Under the pieces are notes generated by a model. It was not told the DNA's origin, did not search any database, and saw nothing but the letters and a program-made list of their open reading frames with translations. From an uncultured Clostridia bacterium (lineage in GTDB: Bacteria; Bacillota; Clostridia; Christensenellales; Borkfalkiaceae), in NCBI GenBank assembly GCA_947631905.1, contig CANRND010000001.1, forward strand, positions 1 to 64,000: a DNA stretch of 64,000 nucleotides, in the 5' to 3' direction. Within the stretch, counting starts at the first letter, position 1, and each line of letters starts with the position of its first letter. Below, one piece after another: positions 42,883 through 53,200 of the stretch. Position numbers and translations under genes: made by a program.

Positions 42883-44796
42883 TTACAGTTCCTCCGCCTC
42901 TCTCACCCAAAGGTTTGCGGAAGCGTCCGAGGGCATACGGAGATCGGCGCGGGGCGAGAGGGACACCGACCCCACTTTTACGCCGTCCGGCACGCAATCG
43001 CGCTTGAACTGTTGCGCGAAAAACCGCTTATAAAAGCTCACAAGCCACTTCTTCAAAGTCTCGTGGTCGTATTTCTCCGCAAACGTCCGCTCCGCGACAT
43101 ACAGCGTTTTGGCGGGAGAATATCCCCGCCGCAAGAAGCACCAGAGATAGAAATCGTGCAGTTCGTAGGGGCCGACGATGTCCTCCGTCTTTTGCGCGAT
43201 GTTCCCCTCCTCGTCGGGCGGGAGCAATTCGGGCGAAATTTCGGTACTTAAAACGCTCTTCAATACGACTTCCATTCTGCCGCCCAGCCGCTTCGCCTCA
43301 TAGGCGACGAGGGACTTTACGAGCGTTTTGGGAACGGAAGAATTGACGGCGTACATGCTCATATGGTCGCCGTTGTAGGTACACCAGCCGAGGGCGAGTT
43401 CGCTCATGTCCCCCGTGCCGATGACAAGGCCGCCTGTCTCGTTGGCAACGTCCATCAAAACCATCGTGCGGTAACGCGCCTGCGCGTTTTCGTAAACCGT
43501 ATCGCGGTTTTCGGGGTCGTGGTCGATGTCGCGGAAGTGGCGGTTGACTGCGCCGCCGATGTGTACCGTTCTGATCGTCACGCCCGCCGCCTGCATAATG
43601 GAGAGGGCGTTGTTTTTGGTTTTGAGCGTGGTGCCGAACCCGGGCATGGTGAGGGCGATAATGTCCTCGCGGTCCTTGCCCAAAAGGTCGAAAGCGCGGC
43701 AGGTGACGAGGAGCGCAAGCGCAGAATCCAGCCCGCCCGAAACGCCGATGACCGCAGTCTTGCTGTGCGTATGCGAGAGCCGCCTTGCGAGCGCGCTCGA
43801 CTGCACGGAGAGGATCAGCCCGCACCGCTTTTCGAGTTCTTTGCCCTGCGGCACAAAGGGAAGTTGCGGGAAGCGGCGAAGCGTCAGCTCGCCGTCGCCG
43901 ACAAAATCGGCTTCCAACCACTCGTCGTTTTCCCCGTTTGTGCGGAACGTATTGAGTTTTCTGCGCTCCGAGAGGAGAAATCCGACGTCCACTTCCGCCT
44001 CCGCGGCCTCGCCCGAGAAAGGCAGGCTCTCCGCGAGGCACACGCCGTTTTCGTAGATGAAATTGTTGCCCGCGAACACCATGTCCGAGGTACTCTCCCC
44101 CACGCCCGCGTCGGCATAGACGTAGGCACAGAGATTTTTGCCCGACTGGGCGGCAAGGAGGGTCTTGCGGTATTCCCGCTTTCCCACCGTCTCGTTGGAG
44201 GCGGAGAGATTGACGATGATGCTTGCGCCGCTCTTTGCGAGCCGCACCGAGGGCGATTCGGGCGCCCAGAGGTCCTCGCAGATCTCGCACCCGACGGCGA
44301 TCTCGGGATGGTTTTCGTCGCGGAAGACAAGCTCTGCGGAAAAAGCCGCGCCATCGTCCTCCTCGCCGCCGAGAGGAAACCATAAAACCTCCTCGGGCGC
44401 GGGAGAAAAGTAGCGCGCCTCGTAAAATTCGTTATAGTTGGGAATGTAGGTCTTGGGAACAAACCCCAAAAGATTGCCGTCCGAAAGGGCCGCAGCGCAG
44501 TTGTAGAGCTTGCCCTGCGCGGAGAGCGGCAACCCGACAAAGACGAGCATTTTCAGACCCGTTATGGCTTTTGCAACCGTTTTGAGGGCGGTAAGGCACC
44601 CGTCGAGCAGCGTCTGTTGCAAAAAGAGATCGCCGCAGGTATAGCCTGAGAGACACAGCTCGGGAAAGACCAAAAGTTCGGTCCCCTTTGCGGACTGTTC
44701 CTCGATGACCTCAACGATCTTTTTGGCGTTGAACGCGGGGTCCGCGACCCTCAGCTCGGGGCTTACCGCCGCAACTTTTACAAATTGATGTTTCAT
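42883..44796 (-). CDS. nadE: Glutamine-dependent NAD+ synthetase
   Basis: 637 residues. The N-terminal nitrilase-type glutaminase domain has the Glu-Lys-Cys triad in 'FPELCLSGYTCGDL', 'FVPKTYIPNYNEFYE' and 'GCEICEDLW'. The C-terminal synthetase domain has the ATP pyrophosphatase loop 'GVSGGLDSALALLV' and 'GTGDMSELALGWCTYNGDHM'. Together they amidate deamido-NAD to NAD using glutamine nitrogen; ammonia passes between domains. AAGGAG precedes the ATG. It is the last step of NAD synthesis. The stop is followed at 7 bases by the dispersed 3' hairpin. Confidence 0.95.
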   Translation of the reverse strand: MKHQFVKVAAVSPELRVADPAFNAKKIVEVIEEQSAKGTELLVFPELCLSGYTCGDLFLQQTLLDGCLTALKTVAKAITGLKMLVFVGLPLSAQGKLYNCAAALSDGNLLGFVPKTYIPNYNEFYEARYFSPAPEEVLWFPLGGEEDDGAAFSAELVFRDENHPEIAVGCEICEDLWAPESPSVRLAKSGASIIVNLSASNETVGKREYRKTLLAAQSGKNLCAYVYADAGVGESTSDMVFAGNNFIYENGVCLAESLPFSGEAAEAEVDVGFLLSERRKLNTFRTNGENDEWLEADFVGDGELTLRRFPQLPFVPQGKELEKRCGLILSVQSSALARRLSHTHSKTAVIGVSGGLDSALALLVTCRAFDLLGKDREDIIALTMPGFGTTLKTKNNALSIMQAAGVTIRTVHIGGAVNRHFRDIDHDPENRDTVYENAQARYRTMVLMDVANETGGLVIGTGDMSELALGWCTYNGDHMSMYAVNSSVPKTLVKSLVAYEAKRLGGRMEVVLKSVLSTEISPELLPPDEEGNIAQKTEDIVGPYELHDFYLWCFLRRGYSPAKTLYVAERTFAEKYDHETLKKWLVSFYKRFFAQQFKRDCVPDGVKVGSVSLSPRADLRMPSDASANLWVREAEEL

Positions 44797-45375
44797 ACTT
44801 TTTCTCCTTTTTTTAACGACTTGACTCAGGAGAGGGAGGTCTGTTTGCCCCGCACTCCCACTCGCTGTCCCTCGCGCATTCCGCGCGGGGGAAAGTGGCA
44901 CGCAGTGCCGAAAAGGGGTCATGCCCTGCATGAAATAAGGTACCCCCTCCCCTACCCCTCCCCCACGCATTCGCGCGGAGGAGGGCGAGAGCTATAAAAT
45001 TTCCTTGCACGAGAAGAACCACGCTTTTTTTCGTGAATATAATTTACTTGCCTTAGGCGGAATTGACTTCCGCCGTGGGCGACACAATTTGGCAAACCCT
45101 TTTGCCTTATTGTCCGATGAAACGAAGAAGAGAGTAACTAAGTTAAACCGCGCATACCCGTTTCCTCACGGAAAAAGATTTTGCGAAGCAAAAGATTTTT
45201 CGTGAATATAAATCCCTGCGCGTTGGAAAACCACGCTTTTCCATAAGCGCCCACAATTTGCCGCATACTTACGGCTTGTTGTCCGATAAGACGAACAAGA
45301 GGTTGAGCAAGTTAAGGCACGAAAAGCAAGTTTCCTCGCGAAAAAGATTGCGTAGCAAGATTTTTCACGAAACTC
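44797..45375. repeat. Repeat block between nadE and recA
   Basis: No gene seen. It contains a 'CTGTCCCTCGCGC...GGGGAAAGTGGC' segment (44865-44900, with a relative near 62680), a CCCTCCCC palindrome (44945-44990), two CACGGAAAAAG hairpin copies (about 45168-45205 and 45336-45370, the latter 5 bases beyond the recA stop), 'GCGCGTTGGAAAA' with 'TTTTCCATAAGCGC' (45218-45250), and 'CACAATTTGCCGCATACTTACGG'-type sequence. Confidence 0.7.
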
Positions 45376-46401
45376 TTACTCCTCTTCGCTGCCCACGACG
45401 TCCGCGACGGAAGCGCCCTTTGCCGCAGTGCGGATCTTGCTCTCGATCTCTGCGGAAAGCTCGGGGTTGTCCTTTAAGAACTGCCGCATCTTCTCGCGGC
45501 CGTTGGCCACTTTCGCGTCGTTATAGCTGAACCATGCGCCGCTCTTTTTGATCACGTCGTACTGAATGCCGAGGTCGATGAGGCACCCCTCCTGCGAGAC
45601 TCCCTCGCCGTACATGATGTCAAATTCCGCCTGGCGGAAAGGAGGCGCGAGCTTGTTCTTTACGACCTTTGCGCGTGTGCGGTTGCCCGCCGCCCCCTCG
45701 GAATCTTTCAGTGTGTCGATCTTGCGCACATCGATGCGGATGGAAGCGTAGAATTTGAGCGCCTTGCCGCCCGGGGTAACTTCGGGGTTTCCGAACATCA
45801 CGCCCACCTTTTCGCGGAGCTGGTTGATGAACACGACGCACGTCTTGCTCTTGTTGACGATGGCGGTGAGCTTTCTGAGCGCCTGCGACATGAGCCGCGC
45901 TTGAAGCCCTACATGGGAATCCCCCATGTCCCCCTCGATCTCCGCTTTGGGCGTGAGCGCCGCCACAGAGTCCACTACGATGATGTCCACGGCGGAGGAA
46001 CGCACGAGGCTGTCCACGATGTCGAGCGCCTGTTCGCCCGTATCGGGCTGGGAGACGTACAGCTCGTCTAAATTGACCCCCAAATGTTTGGCGTATACGG
46101 GGTCGAGCGCATGCTCTGCGTCGATAAACGCCGCAATGCCGCCCATCTTTTGCGCCTCCGCCACGCAGTGGAGGGCGACGGTCGTTTTGCCCGAACTCTC
46201 GGGGCCGTAGATCTCCACCATTCTGCCGCGGGGAACGCCGCCGATGCCGAGCGCGAGATCGAGCGCAAGGCACCCCGTGGGGATCACGTCGATGTCGGTG
46301 TTGCCCGCCTCTTCGCCGAGCTTCATGATTGCGCCCTTGCCATACTGTTTTTCGATCTGCGCAAGCACGGCGTCAAGCGCTTTTAATTTTTCTTCGTTCA
46401 T
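45376..46401 (-). CDS. recA: Recombinase A
   Basis: 341 residues, full length. P-loop 'GPESSGKTT', Walker B region '[12 protein letters not shown]', and loop L2 region around '[22 protein letters not shown]'. The C-terminal part is slightly short and acidic (DVVGSEEE). It polymerises on single-stranded DNA for strand exchange and LexA cleavage. AAGGAG lies upstream of the chosen ATG; an upstream in-frame start lacks a site. It is the last gene of the ftsK-rimO-pgsA-cinA-recA cluster; cinA-recA adjacency is widespread in Firmicutes. Confidence 0.96.
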   Translation of the reverse strand: MNEEKLKALDAVLAQIEKQYGKGAIMKLGEEAGNTDIDVIPTGCLALDLALGIGGVPRGRMVEIYGPESSGKTTVALHCVAEAQKMGGIAAFIDAEHALDPVYAKHLGVNLDELYVSQPDTGEQALDIVDSLVRSSAVDIIVVDSVAALTPKAEIEGDMGDSHVGLQARLMSQALRKLTAIVNKSKTCVVFINQLREKVGVMFGNPEVTPGGKALKFYASIRIDVRKIDTLKDSEGAAGNRTRAKVVKNKLAPPFRQAEFDIMYGEGVSQEGCLIDLGIQYDVIKKSGAWFSYNDAKVANGREKMRQFLKDNPELSAEIESKIRTAAKGASVADVVGSEEE

Positions 46402-46430
46402 ATCCTTTTCTCCTTCGGTTGATTTCACTT

Positions 46431-47504
46431 TCAGTTGATTTCTTTATAGGCGAGGAAGAGCGCCAAATTCACGGCTTGCCGCGTAACGGACGCGCGGTCG
46501 CCTTTGAGAAGATACTCAAAAACGCGCACCCGTTCGCGGGTCCCCACGGCGATAAAGCAAGTGCCGGGGGGCGTACCCGATCCGTCCGAATCGGGACCCG
46601 CAATGCCCGTGGTCGCCACGGCGACGTCGCAATTTCCCGTTTTGAGAAGCCCCGCCGCCATTTCGTAAGCGGTATCCCCCGAGACGGCGCCTTTCGTCTT
46701 TAACGTATATTCCGAAACGCCCAGCCGTTCCTTTTTGGACTCGCCGGAGTAGGTGTTGAGGCCCTCGAAAAACACGCTGCTCGCGCCGGGGTTTTTCACG
46801 ATCGCCTCCCCCACGCCGCCGCCCGTAAAGGATTCTGCGGTGGAAATTTTCAAACGGTGCAATTTTAAGGCACGGAAGAGTTGCTCTCCCACCGTAACGT
46901 CCTCCATTGCATAGAGGTAGGGATCGAGCGCGGTCGCAAGGATGCGGACGGCCTCGTCCACCTCCACTTTGGGCGTGGACGAACGGTAGACGACCTCCAC
47001 CCGTCCCACGCCGTTTTCCTCGCTCGTATGCACCGAAACGCGCGCGCCCGTCTCGCTGACCTCTTCCGCGGCGGCAAGCACCTTTTCGGGGGGAGCGAGT
47101 ACGGTCTTTAATACCACACTATAAAAAGACTGCCCGCGCCTTTTATCCACGGCGGGAACGACCTCGCTCTTTGCGCGGAGTTTCCCGTTTTCGTCGGCGG
47201 TGAGAAGTGCGAAGAGACATTCCTCCGTCTCCAACAGATCTCCCGAGAATTTGCTGCCCGCTACTTGCTCGATCCCCTCTTTTACGGCGGGGAGCAGCAC
47301 TTCGTCGCAGACGACGAACACGCCATCGCACTCCCCTTTCAGCCGCTGGATGGCGGCGGGGAGCGCGGTGGGATCGTCGTAGGGCAGAAGCGCCACCTCG
47401 TCGAGGCAGACCCCGCCCGAGAGCAACGCGTCCGCCACCTCCGCAAAGCCGACGGAGAGGAGCGTTTGGCGGATATTCCGAAGCACGAGCGCCGCAAATT
47501 TCAT
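46431..47504 (-). CDS. cinA: CinA-family protein / NMN amidohydrolase with divergent N-terminal domain
   Basis: 357 residues. The C-terminal domain (about residues 205-355) has the PncC features '[16 protein letters not shown]', '[12 protein letters not shown]' and '[25 protein letters not shown]', giving nicotinamide-nucleotide deamidase activity in NAD recycling. A KH-like linker (about 145-200, '[25 protein letters not shown]') is present. The N-terminal 140 residues should be the MoCF/COG1058 domain but lack its usual TGGLGPT-type motif and are shorter, so this part is degenerate. It is coupled to pgsA (1-base gap) and precedes recA. Confidence 0.85.
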   Translation of the reverse strand: MKFAALVLRNIRQTLLSVGFAEVADALLSGGVCLDEVALLPYDDPTALPAAIQRLKGECDGVFVVCDEVLLPAVKEGIEQVAGSKFSGDLLETEECLFALLTADENGKLRAKSEVVPAVDKRRGQSFYSVVLKTVLAPPEKVLAAAEEVSETGARVSVHTSEENGVGRVEVVYRSSTPKVEVDEAVRILATALDPYLYAMEDVTVGEQLFRALKLHRLKISTAESFTGGGVGEAIVKNPGASSVFFEGLNTYSGESKKERLGVSEYTLKTKGAVSGDTAYEMAAGLLKTGNCDVAVATTGIAGPDSDGSGTPPGTCFIAVGTRERVRVFEYLLKGDRASVTRQAVNLALFLAYKEIN

Positions 47505-47505
47505 C

Positions 47506-48120
47506 TTACGCTTCCTCTTCTTTGAGTATTCGTCTGTTCTTTATGAGATAGTTTGCGCCCGAAACCACGGTGAGCAGGGCGGAGAGCATGAGCATCGCCA
47601 AGCCGATGATCGCGCCGAGTTCTTCGTAACCGAAGACATCGCCGCCCGTCCGCAGGAAAGGAATGACGCAGAGAAGAACGACGATCGTCACGTCCTGCAC
47701 GGTCGTCTTGATCTTGCCGAGCTTATCGGCGGCAAGGACCAGCCCCCGCTCCACCGCGATGAGGCGGAAGCCGCTGACGATGAGTTCGCGCGCCATGATG
47801 AGCGCAACGCAGATGCCCGCAACGATGGGTCCCCAGCCCGCGAGCGTGTTGTATCCGAAGATGAGCGGACGGGTCAACAGCACGATGAACGCCGTGGACA
47901 CGAGAACTTTATCGGCAATGGGGTCGAGAAACTTCCCCATGTTGGTGACAAGCCCGCGCGAACGGGCGATGTGTCCGTCTAAGGCGTCCGTCAAGGCGGC
48001 GAGGACAAAGACCGCAGCGGCATACAGCTCGTTGTAGGGTAGAACGTCCAGATAGAAAAAGAGGACGAATACGGGGATCATAAAAATTCTGGTGAGTGTG
48101 ATCTTGTTGGGTAAATTCAT
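47506..48120 (-). CDS. pgsA: CDP-diacylglycerol-glycerol-3-phosphate 3-phosphatidyltransferase
   Basis: 204 residues with several membrane spans and the CDP-alcohol phosphatidyltransferase signature in 'DALDGHIARSRGLVTNMG' followed by 'KFLDPIADKVL', where the Asp residues bind metal and CDP. It makes phosphatidylglycerol phosphate, the first committed step to phosphatidylglycerol and cardiolipin, in the inner leaflet. GAGGAAA precedes the ATG. It lies between rimO and cinA with 1- and 10-base spacings. Confidence 0.93.
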   Translation of the reverse strand: MNLPNKITLTRIFMIPVFVLFFYLDVLPYNELYAAAVFVLAALTDALDGHIARSRGLVTNMGKFLDPIADKVLVSTAFIVLLTRPLIFGYNTLAGWGPIVAGICVALIMARELIVSGFRLIAVERGLVLAADKLGKIKTTVQDVTIVVLLCVIPFLRTGGDVFGYEELGAIIGLAMLMLSALLTVVSGANYLIKNRRILKEEEA

Positions 48121-48130
48121 GGCGTTTCCT

Positions 48131-50296
48131 CTATTTTACGCTTCCGTACAGATCGTAAGGCTCGGCGCGGTCGACCGAAACTTTGTACCGTTTGCCCTCT
48201 TCTGCGTGCGCCGCAGTGAAGTAGACGCAACCGTCGATCTCGGGCGCTTGAAAATACGTCCTGCCTTGAAAGAGCCCCTTTTCATAGTCAATCCCGTCGC
48301 AGAGGACCTCTGTTTCTTTGCCCACAAAGCCCGCGGTGAACGCGGCGGAGATCTTCTCCTGCGCGGCGTAAAGTTCTTTCACGCGCCGCTTTTTGACGGA
48401 CGGATGCACCTGCCCGTCCATGCGGTAGGCGGGAGTTTCGGGTTCGCGGGAATAGGCGAAAAAGCCGCAATTCTGCAATCCGGCCTCCTCCAAAAAGGAG
48501 AGAAGATTTTTGTGTTGCTCCTCGGTCTCCCCGGGAAAGCCCGCGATAAAGGTGGACCGTATCGTGATCTGCGGGATCTCCCGCCGCAGTTTTGCGATGA
48601 GCGACAGGTACTCTGCGCGGCTTCCCATCCGCCCCATGCGCCTCAGGATCGCGTCGTCCGCATGTTGCAGGGGAATATCGAGATATTTGAGAATTTTGTC
48701 GTTTTCCGCGATCTCGGCAATGAGTTCGTCCGTGATCTTCTCCGGATAACAGTATAGCAATCTTATATGACATATATTGTCAAGTTCGGAAAGTTTTTTG
48801 AGGAGGGGGACAAATAAATTTTGTCCGAGGTCCTCGCCGTAGCGGGTGGTGTCCTGCGCGACGAGGATCAGCTCCTCGGTACGGCCGAGCGAAGCCGCCT
48901 CATGAAGAAGCTCTTCCATCGGGTAAGAGCGGTACTTCCCGCGGATCTTGGGGATGAGGCAGTAGGTGCAGTGGTTGGAACAGCCCTCCGAGATTTTGAG
49001 ATACTTATAGTGCGCGGGCGTGGAGACGAGCCGCTTGCGCGCCGCGCCGTCCCCTTTCCCGACGGCGTTCACCCGCTCGCCCGCATAGGCGCGTTCGAGG
49101 GCGGGGAACAGTTCGCTCACATCCGAAATGCCCAAAAAGACGTCCGCCTCGGTGAGGGCGGGATAGAGTTCGGAGATGAATTTTTCGGGCAGACAGCCCG
49201 AGACCACGATCTTTTCGAGTTTGCCGCTCCGGTAACCATTCCCCTCCAAAACGGCATCGATCGCCTCTTTCCGCGCGGCGTTCAAAAAGGCGCAGGTATT
49301 CACGACGAGGATCTGCGCCTCTTCGAGGGTATCCGTAATGGGGCAGCCGTGCGCCTTGATTTCTCCGAGAATGCGCTCGCCGTCCACGCGGTTCTTGTCG
49401 CACCCCAAAGAGATCATCCCGAAAACTTTATTGATCCGTTTGTCCGGGTCCGTCTTTTTTTCGATGAAGTCCGCAGGTGCGGGATTTGGTTGCGCACTGT
49501 GACGCGCTTTGATCTCTTCGACCGCCGTACCCAGCTCCGCAGGCGTTACAGAGGCGCGCTGAGCGCGAAGTTCGGTTCCCGCCGTACATAACGCCAGTTC
49601 GCCCTCTCTGCCCGCTCCGCGGGAGGAAAATGTGATATGGGTGAAGAAATTCTCTTCGGGGGAGAAAGCACGGTCCGTTGCGAGGATCACACATACGCCC
49701 GCCGCCCAACACTTCTGCACAAGACGGCGGATGAGGTCGGAAAGGTTCTCTTCTTTCAACTGCCTATCCCGTACATTCAATACGGTGAGAATCAGGGGCA
49801 GCTTTTGCACGGAGGGGATCAAGTTATACTCGGTAAAGTTGTTTGCGCTCTTTCCTGCGCGGCGCTCTTCGATGAACATCTCATAACGTCTGTCCATCTC
49901 GTTGATCGCCCACATCAGCGCCGCCGTGATCTGCTCCCCGTCGCCGGCGGGATCGCCCTGCAAATGCGGGAGTCCCCGATAAACTTCGAGTTGCCTTTCG
50001 GGGTCGATGAGCAAAATGCGCAGATCGGCGGGCGAACAGCGGCAGAGCGAACTCAACAGAACGGCGTTGAGACAGGCCGTCCTCTCCGCGCCCGTTCCGC
50101 CCGTGAGAAGCAGGTGACGCAGATTGAAAAGATCCCCGAACAGGTATTTCCCCGCAAGATCGCGGCCGAACGCAATAGGAAGCCCCTCTCTTTGACGGAA
50201 CTCCTCCGACGAGAGCATTGAACAGAGCGGCACGCGCTCTCCTTTGGACGCGTCCGCCTTACCGGCGGACGCCGTGACGTCTTTCTTATCTTTCAT
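48131..50296 (-). CDS. rimO: Fusion: degenerate FtsK-like motor domain + ribosomal S12 methylthiotransferase RimO
   Basis: 721 residues in one frame. Residues about 20-275 align by eye to the FtsK motor encoded immediately upstream: 'FNLRHLLLTGGTGAERTACLNAVLLSSLCRCSPADLRILLIDPER' is the FtsK P-loop region with the GATGSGKS loop changed to GGTGAERT, and the second acidic site (DELAD) replaced by NVRDR, so no ATPase is expected. From about residue 288 a full RimO follows: MTTase domain (LGCDKNRVDGERI, NTCAF, SGCLPE), radical-SAM CSNHCTYC near 442, and a C-terminal TRAM domain. RimO methylthiolates Asp of ribosomal protein S12. The start lies 3 bases after the ftsK stop without a clear ribosome site. 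It probably arose by partial ftsK duplication; an internal start for RimO alone cannot be excluded. Confidence 0.88.
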   Translation of the reverse strand: MKDKKDVTASAGKADASKGERVPLCSMLSSEEFRQREGLPIAFGRDLAGKYLFGDLFNLRHLLLTGGTGAERTACLNAVLLSSLCRCSPADLRILLIDPERQLEVYRGLPHLQGDPAGDGEQITAALMWAINEMDRRYEMFIEERRAGKSANNFTEYNLIPSVQKLPLILTVLNVRDRQLKEENLSDLIRRLVQKCWAAGVCVILATDRAFSPEENFFTHITFSSRGAGREGELALCTAGTELRAQRASVTPAELGTAVEEIKARHSAQPNPAPADFIEKKTDPDKRINKVFGMISLGCDKNRVDGERILGEIKAHGCPITDTLEEAQILVVNTCAFLNAARKEAIDAVLEGNGYRSGKLEKIVVSGCLPEKFISELYPALTEADVFLGISDVSELFPALERAYAGERVNAVGKGDGAARKRLVSTPAHYKYLKISEGCSNHCTYCLIPKIRGKYRSYPMEELLHEAASLGRTEELILVAQDTTRYGEDLGQNLFVPLLKKLSELDNICHIRLLYCYPEKITDELIAEIAENDKILKYLDIPLQHADDAILRRMGRMGSRAEYLSLIAKLRREIPQITIRSTFIAGFPGETEEQHKNLLSFLEEAGLQNCGFFAYSREPETPAYRMDGQVHPSVKKRRVKELYAAQEKISAAFTAGFVGKETEVLCDGIDYEKGLFQGRTYFQAPEIDGCVYFTAAHAEEGKRYKVSVDRAEPYDLYGSVK

Positions 50297-50299
50297 GGT

Positions 50300-53200
50300 T
50301 TAATCGAGAGGGCCGTATTTGCTCTCAAATTCTTCTTTGGTGAGAAGCACCGTTCTCGCTTTCGCCTTGCCGTCGAAAGGAGAGATGTAGCCCATGAGTT
50401 CCATCCATTCGATGATCTTGCCCGCATGGTTGTAGCCGATGGAGCATTTGCGCTGGATGAGGGAAATGGAAGCCTGCCCGAGCTTTACCACCATGCGGAG
50501 CGCGCGGACGTATTCGGGATTGGCCTCTCCGTCCTCCCCGTCCTCTCCGCCGCTTTCGTCGTCCGAGCGGGTATTGTTGATGAAGTCCGCCACGGCGGGA
50601 TCGAAGTAGGCTTCGTTGTTCGCCTTGATGTCCGTGAGGATCGCCTGCACCTCTTCCGAACTCAAAAACGCGCCCTGCACGCGCAGACAGTTGAACATGC
50701 CCTCCGTGCGGTAGAGCATATCGCCGTTGCCGAGAAGTTTTTGCGCGCCCGAATCATCGAGAATGGTGCGGCTGTCCACTTCCTGTATCACGCGGAACGC
50801 CATACGGGTGGGCAAATTGCCCTTGATGACGCCCGTGATCACGTCCACCGAGGGCCGTTGCGTTGCGATGACGAGGTGGATGCCCGCCGCCCTCGCCTTT
50901 TGCGTGAGCCGCTGGATGCGCTCTTCGATGTCCTTTTTTGCGACCGCCATGAGATCGGCAAGCTCGTCGACGACGATCACGATCTTGGGCAGTTTTTGCT
51001 CGTCTGGCGTGAGGTGGGCGTTGTATTCGTCGATTTCACGCACGACGACGCCCGAACGGGTCTTTTGTTCGAACAGATCGTAGCGGCGCTCCATCTCCTT
51101 GATCGCCCAGTTGAGCGCGGTCACCGCTTTTTGCGCGTCCGCGATGATCTCGTTGATCATGAGGTGAGGAATGCCGTCGTAGATCGCAAACTCCACTTTC
51201 TTGGGGTCGATCAGAATGATGCGCAGATCTTCGGGGGAATATTTGCACAAGAGGCTGATGAGCATGGCGTTGAGGCACACCGATTTGCCCGAACCCGTGG
51301 CGCCCGCAACGAGGATGTGCTTCATCTTGACAATATTTCCGCAGACGCATCTGCCCTCGACGTCCTTGCCGATGGCGAACATGAGCGCGCCGGGCTTATC
51401 TTTGAGATATTCTTCGGACTGCAAAATGGAACGCATGCCGACGATAGCGCGCTTCCTGTTGGGGACTTCGATGGAAACAAAGCCCGACTCGTTGTTGGAA
51501 TACATATTCACGCCGTCGCGCGCATGGAGGCGCATCGCAACATCGTCGTCCTTTTTTGTTACCATTCCCACGGAGATGTTGTTGGGAATGTTGATGTCGT
51601 ACCGCGTGACCGAAGGTCCGACCGCGACCCGCATGACTTCCACATCCATGCGGAACCCCGCAAGCGTATCAATGATCGTCTGCGAATTTTGTTCGATCTC
51701 CTCTCTGTCGACCGTGACGCTCTCGTCATATTGGTGGAAAATAGAGATCGACGGGCGCTCGTAGGGACGGTAGACGTGCTTCTGCGGCTTGGGCGCGGGC
51801 GTTGCGGGAACGGGATGCGCTTCCTCCCGCTTTGCGCGGGCGGGCGGCTCCCGCACCGCTTCGGGCGCGGGCATATCGTCCTCGTCATCGTCGAACATAT
51901 CCGCGCGGGACAGTCCGTCCGCGGCACGGCTGTCGCCGACGTCCTCTTCCCCAAGCGAGCGGTCTGAACGGTCAAAGCTCCTGTCTTCCCCGAGCGAGCG
52001 GTCTGAACGGTCAAAACTCCTGTCTTCCCCGAACGAGCGGTCGGAACGGTCAAAGCTCCTGTCTTCCCCGAGCGAGCGGTCGGAGCGGTCGCCGAAGCCC
52101 ATATTGCCGCCGAGCGAGCGGTCGGAGCGGTCAAAGCCCCTGTCTTCCCCGAGCGAACGGTCGGAACGGTCGCCGAAGCCCGTGTTGCTGTCAAACGAAC
52201 GGTCGGAACGGTCGTCGAAGCCCGTGTTGCTGTCAAACGAGCGATCGGAACGATCTCCGAAGCCCATATCGCCGCCGAGCGAGCGGCCGGAACGGTCTCC
52301 GCCGAAGATCCTGCGCAGATCGTCTCTTCCCTCGTCGCGTGCCGCGGGGGCCGAACAGTCCGCGGTTTCGGGGGCAAACGTTTCGGTACGGGGTTCGGGC
52401 GCAAACGTTTCGGAGCGGGGTTCGCTCTTCACGGGTTCGGGCGTAGGCTCTAAGCTCGCCCTGCGCAAATCTCCCTTGAACGCCTGCGGCTCTTCCCGCG
52501 GTTCTTCCTGCGGTTCCACGTCGTCGATATTGGGCGCGGAAGAGTATTCCGTCTCATAGGGAACGTCTTTCTCGTAAAAACCGCGCTCCCCGCCGACGTC
52601 GGGAGCATCGGGCGCCTTATAGTAAGGCCGGTTGGCATAGTTGAGATCGGTCGCGGGCGACTGCGCCCTCTGCTCCACCACTTTGCGGGGCATTGCGGGG
52701 CGGGGCGCCTCGGTCTGCGCGGCATAGCGCTCGGCATAGCCCTGCGGCTCACGGGACTCGTACCTCTGTTCAAAGCTGACGGGGATCTCTCTCGGTTTCG
52801 CACGGACGGGAGAATCCTCGGGTTCCACGCTGCTGCGCCGCCGCCGGGTGTTGTAGCGGGAATCTTTGTTGAAAATGGGATTGTTGCGGTAACTGCTCGC
52901 GGGGTCGGTCCCGTAGAGGATATCCATCGAATCGACGGGCGAGGACTGCGGCATGGGCGGGGTATAGCGGTCGAAATCGTTCATATAGGGCGCGTTGTAC
53001 GCTCCTCCCCGTCCCCACTGCTGTTGCGGTTGTTGCGGCTGTTGCGGCTCGTAACGGCCGTACGCCTGTCCGAGCGGTTGGTTGTATTGCTGTTGATTAT
53101 ATTGAGGCTGGTTGTATTGCTGTTGGTTGTATTGCGGCTGTTCCTGCGGCGCGCGGAATTGCGGCTCCTGCGCGTACCGCGGTTCTTCGTTCCGCGGTTC

